Program-made: the position numbers and the translations under genes
Notes under the pieces: generated by a model
What the model was told of the DNA's origin: nothing
The model's database searches: none
Seen by the model: only the letters and a program-made list of their open reading frames with translations
Part shown: positions 19,473 through 29,482 of the stretch, in pieces
Layout of the letters: the number at the start of each line of letters is the position of its first letter
How positions within the stretch are numbered: the stretch's first letter is position 1
Assembly (NCBI GenBank): GCA_944389425.1
Contig: CALXMH010000002.1
Coordinates: 46,665-110,664, forward strand
Direction of reading: 5' to 3'
DNA: 64,000 nucleotides
DNA from: an uncultured Clostridia bacterium
GTDB taxonomy: Bacteria; Bacillota; Clostridia; TANB77; CAG-508

Positions 19473-19882
19473 AAAAATTATTTAAAAAAAACGAATGCGT
19501 ATTTCCTTTGGACGTAGAAGATGAAGAGGATTTTTTTGACAGTGATATGGAAGAAAAAGATAAAGAATATAATTTTCCAATTCTGAGAAGTCAGGCCATA
19601 AGAATTGCAAACCAAAATGAGAATTTAAAAACAGATTTTTGTAGACAATATAAAGGCTTTGTTTCATTTTTAGGTTTTGACAAAAAGAAAATGGAAGTTA
19701 TAGAAAAAGAAGGAAGAAAATATTGGCAAATACAAGTATTAGCTGGCGAAATTTCAGGAATAAATCAAAGAAGCAAGGGAGAAGAATACTGGGATGGTTT
19801 CTTATCAGAAAGTGATTTAGAAAAATTAAGATGCCTAATAGATGTGGAAACAGGAGAATATATATATTATCCAATTAAATAA
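19460..19882 (+). CDS. Hypothetical acidic protein ending the HEPN-like operon
   Basis: 140 residues starting at GTG 19460 inside the end of the preceding gene. After an amphipathic start (WGLKKLFKK) comes a run of acidic residues around 20-40. The C-terminal part, YWQIQVLAGEISGINQR and the final VETGEYIYYPIK, resembles a PepSY-like strand pattern in which a tryptophan strand and a D-x-x-T-G turn recur, but similarity is too weak for assignment. A strong bidirectional terminator follows immediately, closing the five-gene operon. Function unknown. Confidence 0.55.
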   Translation: MWGLKKLFKKNECVFPLDVEDEEDFFDSDMEEKDKEYNFPILRSQAIRIANQNENLKTDFCRQYKGFVSFLGFDKKKMEVIEKEGRKYWQIQVLAGEISGINQRSKGEEYWDGFLSESDLEKLRCLIDVETGEYIYYPIK

Positions 19883-19884
19883 TG

Positions 19885-19928
19885 AACATTAAAAAGGAGT
19901 AAATTTCATATTACTCCTTTTTAATGTT
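19885..19928. terminator. Bidirectional terminator between convergent genes
   Basis: An 18-base arm at 19885-19902 pairs perfectly with 19911-19928 around an 8-base loop. A and T runs lie inside the arms, so it can stop transcription from both sides. It separates the HEPN-like operon from the convergent carboxypeptidase gene. Confidence 0.85.
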
Positions 19929-21145
19929 TATCTGAACAAATTAAACCATAAATTATATAAATATGTTGTCATATTCCATAAGTTAATCTTATCTACACTA
20001 TTTTCTGCAACTATATTTGCTTGTAATTTACTTCCATCAGGGCATGTATAAGTAATATTTCCTAAGACATCACCTTTATTAATAGGGGCAGATATATTTT
20101 TATTAATAGAAATTTCCTGAGAAATTTCAGTACCGCTTCCTTTTTTCATAATTTTTCCAACATCTTTTTCTAAAACCAATTTTACTGTTTTATCTAATCC
20201 CTTATTTACAACTTCTTCTTTTATTACATCACCTTTTTTCCCTAACTCAGTATATGAAAAATTAGAAAAACCATAATCTAGTAGCTTTTGCGCTTCTGAA
20301 AATCTTATTGCACTAGTAGGAGCTTTCATTATTACTGCTATTAAAGATAAATCGTTTCTTGTAGCACTTGCAGACAAATTATATAATGCAAGCGATGTAG
20401 AACCAGTTTTTAAACCAGTAGCTCCTGTATAAGTTCTTAATAATTTATTTGTATTTACAAGCTGAGATTTACCATCTCTTAGTGTATCCATCCAAATAGT
20501 AGTATAATTTGTAATATTTGGATGGTTGTTTAAAAGCTCACGAGACATTAAACTAATATCATAAGCAGAAGTAACATGGCCATCTTCATCTATTCCATGG
20601 CAATTTTTAAAAACAGTATCATTCATTCCAAGTTCTTTTGCTTTTTTATTCATTTGTTCTACAAATGCTTCTTCACTACCAGCTAAATATTCTGCCATAG
20701 CAACAGTACAATCATTTGCAGAAACAACACAAATAGCTTTTAACATTTCGTGTACAGTTAATTCCTCTCTAACATCCAGCCATATTTGAGAGCCTCCCAT
20801 TGCAGAAGCATTTTCGCTACAAGGTACTTTATCTTCTAAGGTAATTTTGCCAGAATCTAAGGCTTCCATAATAAGTAAAATAGTCATAACCTTTGTAACA
20901 CTTGCAGGACGTAGCTGCTCATGAGAATTATATTCATACAAAACTTCTCCGCTTTTTTGATCAATTAATATAGCTGCACCAGATTCTAATTGCATATCAA
21001 AATTATTTTGGGTAGATGCGTTTGCATTTGCTAGCACAGATTGGTCAGACCAAATATAACTATTCTCTGCATAACTAAAAAAAGGTAGTGTCAATGAAAA
21101 TATTAGTAAAAAGAGCAGTATATAGGTAATTTTTTTATAAAACAT
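19928..21145 (-). CDS. D-alanyl-D-alanine carboxypeptidase (PBP5/DacF family)
   Basis: 405 residues with a signal peptide (YILLFLLIFSLTLPFFSYA). It trims the terminal D-Ala from peptidoglycan pentapeptide outside the membrane. The three S11 active-site motifs are present: SxxK in RPASVTKVMTI near residue 80, SxN in VVSANDCTVA near residue 140, and KTG in TGLKTGSTSLAL near residue 245. The all-beta C-terminal PBP5_C domain and a final amphipathic helix (LWNMTTYLYNLWFNLF) that could anchor it follow. An AGGAGG ribosome site lies just upstream on the minus strand. It is transcribed alone, divergent from the two-component system. Confidence 0.93.
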   Translation of the reverse strand: MFYKKITYILLFLLIFSLTLPFFSYAENSYIWSDQSVLANANASTQNNFDMQLESGAAILIDQKSGEVLYEYNSHEQLRPASVTKVMTILLIMEALDSGKITLEDKVPCSENASAMGGSQIWLDVREELTVHEMLKAICVVSANDCTVAMAEYLAGSEEAFVEQMNKKAKELGMNDTVFKNCHGIDEDGHVTSAYDISLMSRELLNNHPNITNYTTIWMDTLRDGKSQLVNTNKLLRTYTGATGLKTGSTSLALYNLSASATRNDLSLIAVIMKAPTSAIRFSEAQKLLDYGFSNFSYTELGKKGDVIKEEVVNKGLDKTVKLVLEKDVGKIMKKGSGTEISQEISINKNISAPINKGDVLGNITYTCPDGSKLQANIVAENSVDKINLWNMTTYLYNLWFNLFR

Positions 21146-21272
21146 ATTAATCCTCCTAAATAATCTTTGTATTATTAATATGTAAATTTATAGAAATTAT
21201 TACATTTAAAGGAAATTAAGCATATTAATAAATTCTTAATAAATCCTCTATTTTTTCTTAAGATTTTTCTGG

Positions 21273-21278
21273 TATAAT
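21273..21278 (+). promoter_or_regulatory. Probable -10 box of the two-component system
   Basis: TATAAT preceded by TGG gives an extended -10 (21270-21278), 33 bases ahead of ATG 21312. A good -35 is not visible. Confidence 0.45.
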
Positions 21279-21311
21279 ATAATAAACTAAAAAAGAAAAG
21301 GGGAATAGCTT

Positions 21312-22007
21312 ATGTATAATATTTTAGTATGTGATGATGACAGAGAAATTGTATCTGCAATAGAAATTTATTTAAATAAACAAGGATACAATGTATTAAA
21401 AGCATATGATGGAAATGAATGTTTAGATATTTTAAGAAGCAATTTAGTTCATTTAGTAATATTAGATATAATGATGCCAAATAAAGATGGGATTGAAACA
21501 TTAAAAGAAATAAGAAAATATAAATGTTTGCCAGTTATAATGCTTTCTGCAAAATCAGAAGATTCAGACAAAATATATGGATTAGATTTAGGAGCAGATG
21601 ATTATGTAACAAAGCCATTTAATCCATTAGAACTAATAGCAAGAGTAAATTCATGTATACGTAGATTTACAAAACTGGGAAGTATGGAGAATATGGATGA
21701 TGAGCATACCTTTAAAACAGGAGACTTAATAATAGATGATAACAAAAAAATAGTTACAGTTGATGAAAAGGAAATTAAACTTACACCAACAGAATACAAC
21801 ATATTAAAATTTCTAACACAAAATAAAGGAACTGTATTTTCAATTGAACAGATATATAAAAATGTATGGGCAGATGATCCCTATGGTGCAGAAAATATTA
21901 TTGCAGTACATATAAGACACATAAGAGAAAAAATAGAAATAAATCCAAAAGAGCCAAAATACTTAAAGGTAATTTGGGGTGTTGGATACAAAATAGAAAA
22001 TATATAA
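21312..22007 (+). CDS. OmpR/VanR-type response regulator
   Basis: 231 residues. The receiver domain (1-115) has the acidic pair in VCDDDREI, the phosphoacceptor Asp in VILDIMMPNKDG near residue 53, and the conserved KPF lysine in DDYVTKPFNPLEL. Residues 135-230 form the winged-helix DNA-binding domain: LTPTEYNILKFLTQNKG, then the recognition-helix region AVHIRHIREKIE and the VWGVGYKIE-like end. It is the transcriptional output of the system whose kinase gene starts 11 bases downstream. VanR-like regulators commonly control envelope stress or D,D-peptidase genes, which would suit the divergent carboxypeptidase next door, but no binding site was identified. Confidence 0.93.
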   Translation: MYNILVCDDDREIVSAIEIYLNKQGYNVLKAYDGNECLDILRSNLVHLVILDIMMPNKDGIETLKEIRKYKCLPVIMLSAKSEDSDKIYGLDLGADDYVTKPFNPLELIARVNSCIRRFTKLGSMENMDDEHTFKTGDLIIDDNKKIVTVDEKEIKLTPTEYNILKFLTQNKGTVFSIEQIYKNVWADDPYGAENIIAVHIRHIREKIEINPKEPKYLKVIWGVGYKIENI

Positions 22008-22018
22008 GGGGTGATAAC

Positions 22019-24046
22019 ATGAAAAATAATATAAAACAATCATTAATTTTAAAAACACTATGTTTTATTTTAATACCAATATTAATTATTGCAATAATTT
22101 CAAGTATTGTATATACAGTTTGGCTTGCTGAAAATGAAGATATTAAAACAGCAGAAACAATAGATCAAACAAACTTGTTTGCAGACAGTTATATGTCTTC
22201 AATTTATAGCGCTGTTTCTAAAATTAATAAATCTGTAAACAATTATTTTACACAATATGATGATTCAATGTACTTAGCAGATTCATATTATAGATATTCT
22301 GATATGGTAAAATATCTAATAGTAGATACAAAAACAAATGCAATATACACAAATATAGAAGAGGTTTTAAGAGGAGGATATTCAAGTTTAGAAACAAACT
22401 CAGAATATAATTTAAATGAAAATAATGATTCTGCAATTAATTCATTAGAAGCTTTTGAAAATGAAATTAAAAATATGGGGGATTTATATTTAACTTATGA
22501 TTGCACAAATAAAACAATCGATACCAATATAAATAATATAACATTACAAAATTTAGATCAATCATATTTAAAAAATATATTAGAAAAAAATCCTTCATTT
22601 AAGATATACACAGTTATAAATAATAGTCCAAGTTTATCAAATGAGTTTTTTATACAGCAATTATTATTTAATACATCAAAAAGTTTAGGGGATATACCAA
22701 TAATACTTGTTCCTTTTATGATAATTCTTTCTATTGTAATGGGCATATACCTATTATATGCATTAGGACATAAAAAGAATGTGGAAGGAATATATTTAAA
22801 TCGTTTTGATAAATGGCCAATAGAAATCTCAGGAACTCTAATATTTACATTAATAGTTATTACGATTGTGCTAGTTAATGAAACATTTGGAGTGGGGTAT
22901 AATGAAACTGCAAGCCTCATTTTAACAGTAATTACAATATCATTATTGGGCATTATTTATGCACTTGCAATGTGTTTGTTTGCAACAATTATTAAAAAAA
23001 TTAAATCACATACTTTTTGGAATAGTAGTTTAGTATATAGATTTTGCAAATGGATTAAAAACATAGTTAAAACAATTCTTAATGATTTAAATATAAATGC
23101 AAAAATTATTGCAATATTCTTTGGAGTAATTTTAATTAGTTTATTACTTGCAAGTATGAACATTTTATTTCTTTTAATATTTTGGATAGTTGTTTTATAT
23201 ATGTTAATAAAAAAAACAAATGAATTTATAAAAATAAGAGATGCTCTAAAAGATTTATATAATGGTCAAACAGATAAAAGACTTAATATAGATGAGTTTA
23301 AAGGGGAACTAAAAGAGGTCTCAAAATATATAAATGATATACAAAATGGTTTTTCAAATGCTATAAATGAAAGTATTAAGTCTGAAAGAATGAAAACAGA
23401 ATTAATAACAAATGTTTCACATGATATAAAAACACCTCTTACATCAATTATAAATTATGTAGATTTATTAAAAGCAGAACAAATAGAAAACCAGAAGGCA
23501 AAAGAATATATAGAAGTATTAGATTCAAAATCACAAAGACTAAAAAAACTAATTGAAGATTTAGTAGAAGCTTCGAAAGCATCTTCTGGTAATTTAAAAC
23601 TTAATATGGAAAGAATTAATTTAGTAGAATTAATAAAACAAACAACAGGTGAATTTGAAGATAAATTTAGTGAAAAGAATTTAAATGTGGAAATTAACTC
23701 ATCAGATGAAAATATTTATATTGAAGCAGATAATAGATATATGTATAGGGTAATTGAAAACTTATTTAGTAATATATCTAAATATGCATTAGAGGGGTCA
23801 AGGGTATATATTGATTTAACAAAAAAAGAAAATGAAGCTAAAATAGAAATAAAAAATATATCAAAAGATAAACTTAATATAACAGCAGATGAATTAATGC
23901 AAAGATTTGTACGAGGAGATAAATCGAGAACAACAGAAGGAAGCGGACTTGGACTTTCAATTTCAAAAAGTTTAACAGAATTACAAAATGGTAAATTTAA
24001 TATTGTAATAGATGGCGATTTATTTAAGGTAGAAATAGTATTTTAA
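22019..24046 (+). CDS. Membrane sensor histidine kinase
   Basis: 675 residues from ATG 22019 behind AGGGGTG. One membrane span near residue 15-35 precedes an extracytoplasmic sensor of about 180 residues; several more spans lie between about 215 and 400, an unusually membrane-rich input module. The kinase core has the H box NVSHDIKTPLTSIINYVDL (phosphorylated His near residue 465), an N box in the VIENLFSNISKYA stretch and the ATP lid GSGLGLSISKSL. It phosphorylates the response regulator encoded just upstream. The signal is unknown; the extra spans between sensor and kinase resemble envelope-sensing kinases. Confidence 0.9.
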   Translation: MKNNIKQSLILKTLCFILIPILIIAIISSIVYTVWLAENEDIKTAETIDQTNLFADSYMSSIYSAVSKINKSVNNYFTQYDDSMYLADSYYRYSDMVKYLIVDTKTNAIYTNIEEVLRGGYSSLETNSEYNLNENNDSAINSLEAFENEIKNMGDLYLTYDCTNKTIDTNINNITLQNLDQSYLKNILEKNPSFKIYTVINNSPSLSNEFFIQQLLFNTSKSLGDIPIILVPFMIILSIVMGIYLLYALGHKKNVEGIYLNRFDKWPIEISGTLIFTLIVITIVLVNETFGVGYNETASLILTVITISLLGIIYALAMCLFATIIKKIKSHTFWNSSLVYRFCKWIKNIVKTILNDLNINAKIIAIFFGVILISLLLASMNILFLLIFWIVVLYMLIKKTNEFIKIRDALKDLYNGQTDKRLNIDEFKGELKEVSKYINDIQNGFSNAINESIKSERMKTELITNVSHDIKTPLTSIINYVDLLKAEQIENQKAKEYIEVLDSKSQRLKKLIEDLVEASKASSGNLKLNMERINLVELIKQTTGEFEDKFSEKNLNVEINSSDENIYIEADNRYMYRVIENLFSNISKYALEGSRVYIDLTKKENEAKIEIKNISKDKLNITADELMQRFVRGDKSRTTEGSGLGLSISKSLTELQNGKFNIVIDGDLFKVEIVF

Positions 24047-24076
24047 ATAGTTATATTAAAAAATAGGAGAAAAGTT

Positions 24077-25282
24077 ATGAAAATTATAAGTATGATATTG
24101 GAAATTATAAATATAGCTGTAATACTATATGGAATATACTATTTATTAACAGGGATATTTGTATTTATAAAAAAGAAAACAAATGATAATTATATAGAAA
24201 AATTAAATAAATTTGCAATTATAATTCCTGCGAGGAATGAAGAATTGGTTATTGGAAATTTGTTAGATAGCTTAAATAAACAGAATTATAATAAGAATAT
24301 GTATGATATATATGTAGTACCAAACAATTGTACAGATAATACAGAAGCGGTTTCAAAAAATAAAAAAGCTAATATTATTGTACCTGAGATACCTATTCAT
24401 TCAAAAGGAGAGGCACTTAAATATACTTTTAAATATATACAAACAAACTGTAATATATATGATGCATACATAATATTTGATGCGGATAATGTAGTACACC
24501 CTAATTTTATTAATGAAATGAACAAAACCTTATGCAAAGGATATAAAATTGCACAAGGATATAGAGATAGCAAAAATCCATCTGATACTTGGATATCTAG
24601 CTGTTACTCATTACATTATTTAATACAAAATACATTTGTAAATAAAGCAAGAATGAATATGAAAGAGTTTTGTTATATAAATGGTACAGGATTTATGATA
24701 TCAAATGAATTATTAAAAAATATGCCATACAATACTTATACAATTACAGAAGACATTGAATTTACAATGCAGAATCTAATAGCAGGTAATAAAATAGCTT
24801 TTGTAGAAAATGCAATAACTTATGATGAACAAACTATTAAATTTGAGGAATCTATAAAACAAAGAAAACGTTGGTCAATTGGTACAATGCAATGCTTAGA
24901 AAGATATATAATAAATTTGCTAAAAGCAAAGAGTATAAAAGGATTAGATGGTTTGATATTTTGTATATCACCAGTAATTCAAGTAATTAGTATTTTAACT
25001 TGTAGTATACCAATATTATTAAATACTTTAATATATGAAGATATTAATATTGAATCTATAATAATGTCATTAATTACTACATATTTAATTAGTATACTTG
25101 TTTCTGTATTAGCTATTAAATTAAGTAAAAAAGATGTAAAATTATATATAAAAGGAATATTTACTTTACCAATATTTATACTTACATGGATACCAATAAA
25201 TATATATGCTATATTTAAAAGAGATACTTCTTGGGAACCAATTAAACATACAAGAACTATTAGTATTGAAAATATAATATAG
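24077..25282 (+). CDS. GT2-family processive-type glycosyltransferase
   Basis: 401 residues with an N-terminal membrane span, a cytoplasmic GT-A domain and three C-terminal spans. Motifs: AIIIPARNEELVIGNLLDSL, the DXD site in IIFDADNVVHPNF near residue 140, TEDIEFTMQ (the catalytic ED pair) and QRKRWSIGTMQ, the Q-x-x-R-W motif of processive synthases such as cellulose, hyaluronan or NodC enzymes. It probably makes or extends an extracellular polysaccharide. It starts 30 bases after the kinase gene with an AGGAGA ribosome site and could be co-transcribed with it. The product cannot be told from sequence. Confidence 0.87.
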   Translation: MKIISMILEIINIAVILYGIYYLLTGIFVFIKKKTNDNYIEKLNKFAIIIPARNEELVIGNLLDSLNKQNYNKNMYDIYVVPNNCTDNTEAVSKNKKANIIVPEIPIHSKGEALKYTFKYIQTNCNIYDAYIIFDADNVVHPNFINEMNKTLCKGYKIAQGYRDSKNPSDTWISSCYSLHYLIQNTFVNKARMNMKEFCYINGTGFMISNELLKNMPYNTYTITEDIEFTMQNLIAGNKIAFVENAITYDEQTIKFEESIKQRKRWSIGTMQCLERYIINLLKAKSIKGLDGLIFCISPVIQVISILTCSIPILLNTLIYEDINIESIIMSLITTYLISILVSVLAIKLSKKDVKLYIKGIFTLPIFILTWIPINIYAIFKRDTSWEPIKHTRTISIENII

Positions 25283-25304
25283 TGACTAAAACTTAAAATT
25301 ATGA

Positions 25305-25310
25305 TATAAT
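25305..25310 (+). promoter_or_regulatory. Probable -10 box of the PBP gene
   Basis: TGATATAAT forms an extended -10 ending at 25310, 37 bases ahead of ATG 25347. The -35 region is poor. Confidence 0.45.
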
Positions 25311-25346
25311 GCCATAAATAATTATTAGAAAAGGGATGAATAGTCA

Positions 25347-27366
25347 ATGAATAAAAAAATAGTAATTCCAATAATTATTGTGGCATTATTAATTATTGGG
25401 ATAATAGTTGGAGTTTTTTTTGTTATAAACAGTAAAAGTAAAAATACACCAGATGGCGTATTAACTACATTTGTGTCATACATAAATAATGGAAAATATG
25501 AAGATATGTATGATATGCTTTCAGAAGAATCTAAATCTAAAATATCAAAAGAAGATTTTGTAGAGAGAAATAAAAATATCTATGAAGGTATTGATATGAA
25601 AAATATGCAACTAGAAATTACATCTATTGAAGAAGAAAGTAATTTAATTTCTAATATTTTATATGGTATTAAAATGCAAACTTCATGTGGGGAAGTAAGT
25701 TATTCATATACTGCAAAATTAACACAAAATGATGATAAAGAATATAAAATTAATTGGTCATCTAATATGATTTTCCCAAATTTAAATGATGATGATAAAG
25801 TTAGAGTAAAACAAACAGAAGCAACAAGAGGAAGTATTTTAGATAGAAATGGAGTATTACTTGCAGGAGAAGGTAAGGTATCGGCAGTTGGTTTTGTACC
25901 TGGTAAAATGAGTAAAAATAGGGAAGCGGATATAAAAACAGTAGCAAGTTTATTGGATGTAACAGAACAAAGTATTACAAATGAATTAGGTAAATCATAT
26001 GTAAAAGACGATACATTTGTTCAAATTAAAAAAATACCATATGATAATCAAGAATTAAAAACAAGCTTGCTTCAAATTCCAGGAATAAAAATTACTACAT
26101 CAAATGATAGGATATATACATTAGGTGAAGCAGCAGCACATCTTACACGGATATATTCGTAATATTACAGCCGAAGAATTAAATGAAAATGCTAATAAAG
26201 ATTATAATGTAAATAGCAAAATAGGTGCAACCGGATTAGAAAAACAATATGAAGACAGATTAAAAGGAACAAATGGTGTAGAAATATATATAGAAAATAG
26301 TAATGGAGAAAAAACTCATACAATTGCAAAAAAGGAAGTACAAAATGGAGAAGACATAAAACTTACAATAGATGCAAATTTACAAAAACAAGTTTATGAC
26401 CAAATGAAAACAGATAAAGGATTTTTTGTAATTATGAATCCAGAAACAGGTGAAATGTTATCACTTGTAAGTACACCTTCATACAATCCTAATGATTTTG
26501 TTTTAGGTATGTCAAGTACAAAATGGGATTCAATACAAAGCGATGAAGCAAAACCAATGTATAATAGATATCTTCAATCATGGACACCTGGATCTACTTT
26601 TAAGCCAATAACAGGAGCAATAGGACTAACAACTGGGAAATTATCTGAAACAGATGAATTTAATTATGAAGGACTTAGCTGGCAAAAAGATTCAAGTTGG
26701 GGAAGTTATGAAGTAACAACATTAACACCATATAGTGGAAGCAAAAATCTAAGAAATGCTATAGTTTATTCAGACAATATTTATTTTGCACAAGCAACCT
26801 TAAAAATTGGTAGAGAAGCATTTATCCAAGGACTAGACAAATTAGGATTTAATGAAGACATAGAATTTACATTACCAGCAACAAAATCTCAATATGCTAA
26901 TAATGAAATAGATTCAGAAATACAATTAGCAGATAGCGGTTATGGACAAGGAGAAATTTTAGCAAACCCAATTCATATGGCATTAATATATTCTGCCTTT
27001 TTAAATGATGGAAATATGATTAAACCATATTTAGAATATAAAGAATACAGTCAAAAAGCATACTTAAAAGAAAATGTATTTTCAAAAGAAGCAGCAAATA
27101 AAATGAAAGAATATTTACTAGAAGTAGTAGAACGCCCAGATGGAACAGCACATAGGCTTCAAATGGATAATGTAAGACTAGCCGGAAAAACTGGAACCGC
27201 AGAGCTAAAACAATCAAAAGATGATGAAAATAGAGAAACCTTAGGCTGGTTTAATTGTTTCACTGTGGATAGCCAGAATCCAATACTAATAATAAGTATG
27301 GTAGAAGATGGACAAATAAATGGTGGAAGTAGATACCTAATTCAAAAAATTAGAACATTATTTTAA
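25347..27366 (+). CDS. MecA_N-type class B penicillin-binding protein, one +1 CGG shift
   Basis: 672 residues once the frame is joined at C26148. An N-terminal anchor (IVIPIIIVALLIIGIIVGV) is followed by an NTF2-like MecA_N domain (TFVSYINNGKYEDMYDML), then the PBP dimerisation domain with TRGSILDRNGVLLA. The shift lies in the conserved AAHLTGY block of that domain. The transpeptidase has all three motifs after the junction: STFK with Ser416, SDN with Ser475, and KTGTAE with Lys614. It crosslinks peptidoglycan outside the membrane. A class of low-affinity PBPs including PBP2a and PBP3 shares this layout. Because the active site lies wholly after the shift, the gene can only work if the frame is changed. 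Confidence 0.9.
26148..26150 (+). other. +1 recoding site CGGA in the PBP gene
   Basis: Zero frame: CTT ACA CGG ATA TAT TCG TAA, a stop three codons after CGG. Dropping the C gives ACA GGA TAT ATT CGT, the A-A-H-L-T-G-Y block expected of class B PBPs. The restored residue is the conserved glycine. Confidence 0.92.
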
Positions 27367-27418
27367 ATATATAAAAAAAGTTTTAGATTTTTAATACTTT
27401 GCTTATAATATAAAAATA

Positions 27419-27447
27419 TTGACAGTTGAAACGACTTTTTGTATAAT
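27419..27447 (+). promoter_or_regulatory. Sigma-A promoter for yebC
   Basis: A perfect TTGACA at 27419-27424 and a perfect TATAAT at 27442-27447, separated by 17 bases, 76 bases before the start codon. One of the best promoters in the window. Confidence 0.85.
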
Positions 27448-27523
27448 ATGAATATATGCCTAAAAGGCGAGAAATCTGTGAAAATAAAAAAATATATATA
27501 AAATAAAAAGGAGGAATAAAATC

Positions 27524-28249
27524 ATGTCAGGACATAGCAAATGGCATAATATACAAGCAAAAAAAGGTAAGGCAGATGCAGCAAGAGGGAAAATTTTTAC
27601 TAAATTAGGCAGAGAGCTTTTAATGGCTGTTAAGTTTGGAGGACCAGATATTAATAGTAATTTCAAGCTAAAAGATGTTGTGGCAAAATGCAAAGCTGCA
27701 AATATGCCAAATGATACAATTAATAATGCAATTAAAAGAGCAGCAGGAGCCGGCAATTCTGAAAATTATGAAGAAATAACATATGAAGGGTATGGACCAG
27801 CAGGAGTTGCTGTAATTGTTAATGCCTCAACAGACAATAAAAATAGAACAGCAGCAGATGTAAGACATATATTTGATAAATTTGGAGGAAATTTAGGAAC
27901 AAATGGTTGTGTTTCTTATATGTTCGAAAAAAAAGGAATAATAGTTATTTCAAAAGACAGTACAAATATGTCAGAAGACGACCTTATGCTACTTAGCATA
28001 GAAGCAGGTGCAGAAAATTTTGAAGCACAAGATGAATATTATGAAATTACAACATCACCAGATGATTTTTCTAATACAAGAGAAGAATTAGAAAAAAATG
28101 GCTTAGAATTTGAACAAGCAGAGATAACATTAATACCATCAACATATGTAACATTAGATGAAGAAAAAGCAAGAAAAATGCAATTATTAATTGACCATTT
28201 AGAAGACCTAGATGATGTTTTAGAAGTATACCATAACTGGGAAGAGTAA
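27524..28249 (+). CDS. yebC: YebC/PmpR-family protein
   Basis: 241 residues, the normal length. The start [19 protein letters not shown] is diagnostic, and the typical [39 protein letters not shown] and [16 protein letters not shown] blocks follow in order. Family members act in the cytoplasm as DNA-binding regulators and, as shown for TACO1 and bacterial YebC, help ribosomes through difficult stretches such as polyproline. The gene has its own strong promoter and an AGGAGG ribosome site. Given the recoding seen in this window, a translation-linked YebC is worth noting, though nothing here ties it to CGG. Confidence 0.95.
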   Translation: MSGHSKWHNIQAKKGKADAARGKIFTKLGRELLMAVKFGGPDINSNFKLKDVVAKCKAANMPNDTINNAIKRAAGAGNSENYEEITYEGYGPAGVAVIVNASTDNKNRTAADVRHIFDKFGGNLGTNGCVSYMFEKKGIIVISKDSTNMSEDDLMLLSIEAGAENFEAQDEYYEITTSPDDFSNTREELEKNGLEFEQAEITLIPSTYVTLDEEKARKMQLLIDHLEDLDDVLEVYHNWEE

Positions 28250-28259
28250 ACTATACAAT

Positions 28260-28288
28260 TTGACTAAAAAAACAAAATGTGCTACAAT
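28260..28288 (+). promoter_or_regulatory. Sigma-A promoter for the 28332 gene
   Basis: TTGACT at 28260-28265 and TACAAT at 28283-28288, spacing 17 bases. Confidence 0.65.
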
Positions 28289-28331
28289 ATATATAAGTTC
28301 AGTAGAACAAATTATAAAAGGAGTGGACATC

Positions 28332-28649
28332 ATGACAGTAAGAATTAACAGAGCAGAAAGTTTTTCAGTTTTTGAGGTTGACCAGAATGGTACTTACAAA
28401 CGGGTTTTAGCAACCGCAATTGAGCTTGACAATGGCAGGGTTGATTTAACAGAGCTTCTGTATTTTGGAAAAGAAATTTTCCAAGAAGCACTCTTAAAAT
28501 TCCGTGATTTGGGCATTAAAAGATTTTGGATTAATGAACACACGGGAGCCCATGAATGCCTTAGTGGTTTAGAAAAGACCATTACTCAGGTTAACAAAGG
28601 AAAAGAAGAAGTATCTGGTCACAGATACTACGAATTCCAATTCATCTAA
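28332..28649 (+). CDS. Hypothetical protein containing an unshifted in-frame CGG
   Basis: 105 residues from ATG 28332 behind AAGGAG. I do not recognise the family; it is soluble, with an N-terminal strand-rich part (FSVFEVDQNGTYKR) and a helical middle. It has more G and C than its neighbours and uses CGT, GGC, GAC and AGG codons that they rarely use, which suggests recent acquisition. Codon 24 (28401-28403) is CGG followed by G. A +1 shift there would give Gly-Phe-stop, so the full protein needs CGG read as a triplet. It is one of only two such cases in the window. It has its own promoter and terminator. Confidence 0.6.
   Translation: MTVRINRAESFSVFEVDQNGTYKRVLATAIELDNGRVDLTELLYFGKEIFQEALLKFRDLGIKRFWINEHTGAHECLSGLEKTITQVNKGKEEVSGHRYYEFQFI
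28401..28403 (+). other. Unshifted in-frame CGG (CGGG context)
   Basis: AAA CGG GTT TTA. Reading +1 would end at TAG two codons later, while the zero frame stays open for a further 81 codons. It is an exception to the frameshift rule and the only in-frame CGG followed by G. Confidence 0.7.
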
Positions 28650-28662
28650 GTAAAACTCCAAA

Positions 28663-28694
28663 AAAGTGTCTCATTTTATTGAGACACTTTTTTT
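28663..28694. terminator. Terminator between the 28332 gene and the VanW gene
   Basis: AAAGTGTCTC (28663-28672) pairs with GAGACACTTT (28681-28690) and is followed by more Ts. A run on the 5' side also makes it usable on the minus strand, where the VanW gene ends within it. Confidence 0.85.
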
Positions 28695-29365
28695 ATAGAA
28701 CAACTAACATTTTCAATAGTTGAAGATACATTTATTATAATAGAATAATCATTATTATTTTTAAACTTTAAGTCTTCTGAACCGTATGATACAGCTGCAT
28801 CAAGTCCATCTTCAATGTATGGCACATCATTATTATGAGGATGTCTTTCTAATATTTCAATTCCACTTAAATCTTTTACTGCATTATATATTGTAGTACT
28901 AACTTGGCAATTTCCACCACCATATCCATCTACTAAATTTCCTTCTGCATCAAAAATTTTTGCTTTTTCATACCCTTTTTCAGGAGTCGCTTTTCCAACT
29001 ATATCACAAAAAGAAAAAGTTTCACCAGGACCAACCTTATACCCATCAATTTTTGAAGTTGTAATGTCTACATTTGTTTTTCTTCCGGGTGATTTATCAT
29101 GCACTTTTGTAGAAAAAGTTGAAATCTCTTCTTCTGTTTCTTGAGTAGTAGAAACTCTTTCTATAACGGTATTATTTTCTATAAAATTGTTATTTTCAGA
29201 AGAGTTGCTTATTGTATTATTTTCAGTTAGAAAATTATTATTTATAGTATTTTCGCTTGTTACATTATTTGAAACTTCATTATTAGAATTTTTAGTCTCA
29301 TTTTCATTAGAACATCCGGATAAAGAAATAACGGCTAAAAATAGTATTATTAATAGTTTTTTCAT
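28676..29365 (-). CDS. VanW-domain lipoprotein
   Basis: ATG at 29365 lies after GAGGTG on the minus strand; a GTG two codons earlier overlaps that site. 229 residues: a lipoprotein signal with lipobox LSGC (Cys near residue 18), an Asn/Ser/Glu-rich linker to about residue 75, then a VanW domain with STKVHDKSPGRKTNV, VGPGETFSFCDIVG, YGGGNCQVSTTIYNA and ILERHPHNN. VanW proteins occur in glycopeptide-resistance clusters and as stand-alone envelope proteins; their biochemical role is not established. It is a single gene convergent with the preceding one. The two conserved cysteines (FSFC and GGGNCQ) are present. Confidence 0.88.
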   Translation of the reverse strand: MKKLLIILFLAVISLSGCSNENETKNSNNEVSNNVTSENTINNNFLTENNTISNSSENNNFIENNTVIERVSTTQETEEEISTFSTKVHDKSPGRKTNVDITTSKIDGYKVGPGETFSFCDIVGKATPEKGYEKAKIFDAEGNLVDGYGGGNCQVSTTIYNAVKDLSGIEILERHPHNNDVPYIEDGLDAAVSYGSEDLKFKNNNDYSIIINVSSTIENVSCSIKKVSQ

Positions 29366-29482
29366 ATTCACACCTCATGTTAAAATTTATTCTTATAATA
29401 TTATAACCAATAATAGTATAAATATTGACAAATATAAAAAAAATAAGTATAATTAATATATATGTTTTTGTGAGGTGAAAAG

